From the NCBI GenBank assembly GCA_001972305.1, contig BDDD01000352.1:471832-535831 (forward strand): a DNA stretch of 64,000 nucleotides, in the 5' to 3' direction. The notes under the pieces are model-generated. The model worked only from the letters and a program-made list of their open reading frames with translations, had not been told where the DNA came from and searched no databases. The DNA is from Cephalotus follicularis (lineage: Eukaryota; Streptophyta; Magnoliopsida; Oxalidales; Cephalotaceae). Positions 62,586 to 64,000 of the stretch are shown here, one piece after another. The translations under genes and the position numbers were made by a program. Each line of letters starts with the position of its first letter. Within the stretch, counting starts at the first letter, position 1.

Positions 62586-64000
62586 ATGGAGAATATTGTT
62601 TATTTTATTTCTAATCATATTCAAATTACCCATTTCTTTAACATGTTGTAATTTTTGTATCTTGAACCAACTCTTTTTCTCAAATTTGAATTTTGAATCC
62701 AAGTAATATTGCGGTTTGGAAATTAAAAAAAAAACCTTAATTTATGTTTTCTAATTATGCTACTTTTGCATAGTTCTTTTTATTGGCATGATGAATATGA
62801 TAAATGGTGTTGAAATTTTTATAAATATCACAATTAATTTTGTGAGTATGTGATATTGTTTTTTGTTTTATACATGTGTAATATTTCAGTTTGAATACAT
62901 GACACGTTGAAAATATTATTGCTTAATATTTACCCATGTTTTATTATATGTATACATATATACATAGATTTTGTTGACCTAATACATATTTAAATGATTG
63001 GAGTTGGTCATTGGACTTAACGTTATATTATATTTTATTTTTGTATAAAAATTCTATACTCGTTGACTCACACGCAAAAGTGGAAAAGTGGTGTTATTTA
63101 CGTGTGAGAGTTATGGAGAATATTTTTATTTTGTTTCTAATCATATTCAAATTACCCATTTCTTTAACATGTAATTTTTGTATCTTGAACCAACTCTTTT
63201 TCTCAAATTTGAATTTTGAATCCAAGTAATATTGTGGTTTGGAAATTAAAAAAACAAAACCTTAATTTATGTTTTCTAATTATGCTACTTTTGCATAGTT
63301 CTTTTTATTGGCATGATGAATATGATGAATGTAATTATTACCCATGTTTGAACCCATTATAATGGTATTGAAATTTTTATAAATATCACAATTAATTTTG
63401 TGGGTATGTGATATTGTTTTTTGTTTTATACATGTGTAATATTTCATTTTGAATACATGACATGTTGAAAATATTATTGCTTAATATTTACCCATGTTTT
63501 ATTATATGTATACATATATACATAGATTTTGTTGACCTAATACATATTTAAATGATTGGAGTTGGTCATTGGACTTAACGTTATATTGTTTTATTTTTGT
63601 ATAAAAATTCTATACTCGTTGACTCACACGCAAAAGTGGGAGAAAGTTGTTATTTACGTGTGAGAGTTATGGAGAATATTTTTATTTTGTTTCTAATCAT
63701 ATTCAAATTACCCATTTCTTTAACATGTAATTTTTGTATCTTGAACCAACTCTTTTTCTCAAATTTGAATTTTGAATCCAAGTAATATTGCGGTTTGGAA
63801 ATTAAAAAAAAAACCTTAATTTATGTTTTCTAATTATGCTACTTTTGCATAGTTCTTTTTATTGGCATGATGAATATGATGAATGTAATTATTACCCATG
63901 TTTGAACCCATTATAATGGTATTGAAATTTTTATAAATATCACAATTAATTTTGTGGGTATGTGATATTGTTTTTTGTTTTATACATGTGTAATATTTCA
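62586..64000. repeat. Tandem array, 527-556 bp units, running off the window
   Basis: Units start at ATGGAGAATATT at 62586, 63113 and 63669. They are nearly identical. The first unit lacks about 30 bp present in the other two (around TGAATGTAATTATTACCCATG). The third is cut by the window end. Very AT-rich. The small open frames at 63011-63229 and 63597-63785 are copies within the units and are not convincing genes. Confidence 0.9.

Noticed and set aside
63011-63785. Duplicated small ORFs ending NQLFFSNLNFESK
   Set aside because: They are copies by virtue of the tandem array, AT-rich, without signal of selection.

Overview
The window is nuclear DNA of a plant, most likely a eudicot. It is AT-rich, has spliced genes with GT-AG introns, and about three quarters of it is transposable elements of plant type. 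Two host genes are clear. A RING-PHD zinc-finger gene on the + strand has four exons between 1357 and 12516 and encodes 626 aa. An intronless phosphatidylinositol 4-kinase gamma (PI4K-gamma) gene lies on the - strand at 56703-58607 and encodes 634 aa. The last codons of another gene may lie at 3-74.

Layout. 1-12.8 kb: the RING-PHD gene, whose 8.2 kb first intron holds an antisense Copia element (2506-7401), a long hairpin (7729-7864) and a hAT-type element with a perfect 8-bp target duplication (8450-9179). Its second intron holds an antisense LINE remnant. 12.8-15.7 kb: a 5'-truncated, internally deleted Copia relic. 16.9-25.6 kb: Gypsy-1, a Tat-type Ty3/gypsy element with two LTRs and a GTGAC target duplication; it has lost reverse transcriptase and RNase H but keeps an antisense gene. 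26.4-27.2 kb: a minisatellite of about 62 bp per unit with G-box-like motifs. 27.6-29.1 kb: a Mutator-like element with a 9-bp target duplication that carries a fragment of an AP-4 beta-adaptin gene (Pack-MULE). 29.3-54.8 kb: a nested block. Its outer Tat-type element (Gypsy-3) is recognised by matching ATTAC repeats at both ends and by LTR bases shared only by its two LTRs. Within it lie Copia-type and chromovirus-like LTR fragments and the nearly complete Gypsy-2 (35281-47258, ATATA duplication), which has a 1259-codon open pol. 54.8-64 kb: AT-rich spacer, the PI4K-gamma gene, more spacer, and a tandem array of 527-556 bp units running off the window end.

The most interesting system is the antisense gene carried by both Gypsy-1 and Gypsy-2 between pol and the 3' LTR. 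It has three exons, and in Gypsy-2 it has its own TATA box and poly(A) signal. It encodes a Transposase_28-like domain followed by coiled coils. In both elements the predicted protein starts with the histone H3 tail or a one-residue variant of it (MARTKQTAR in Gypsy-1, MARTKRTAR in Gypsy-2), which suggests chromatin mimicry by a retrotransposon accessory protein.
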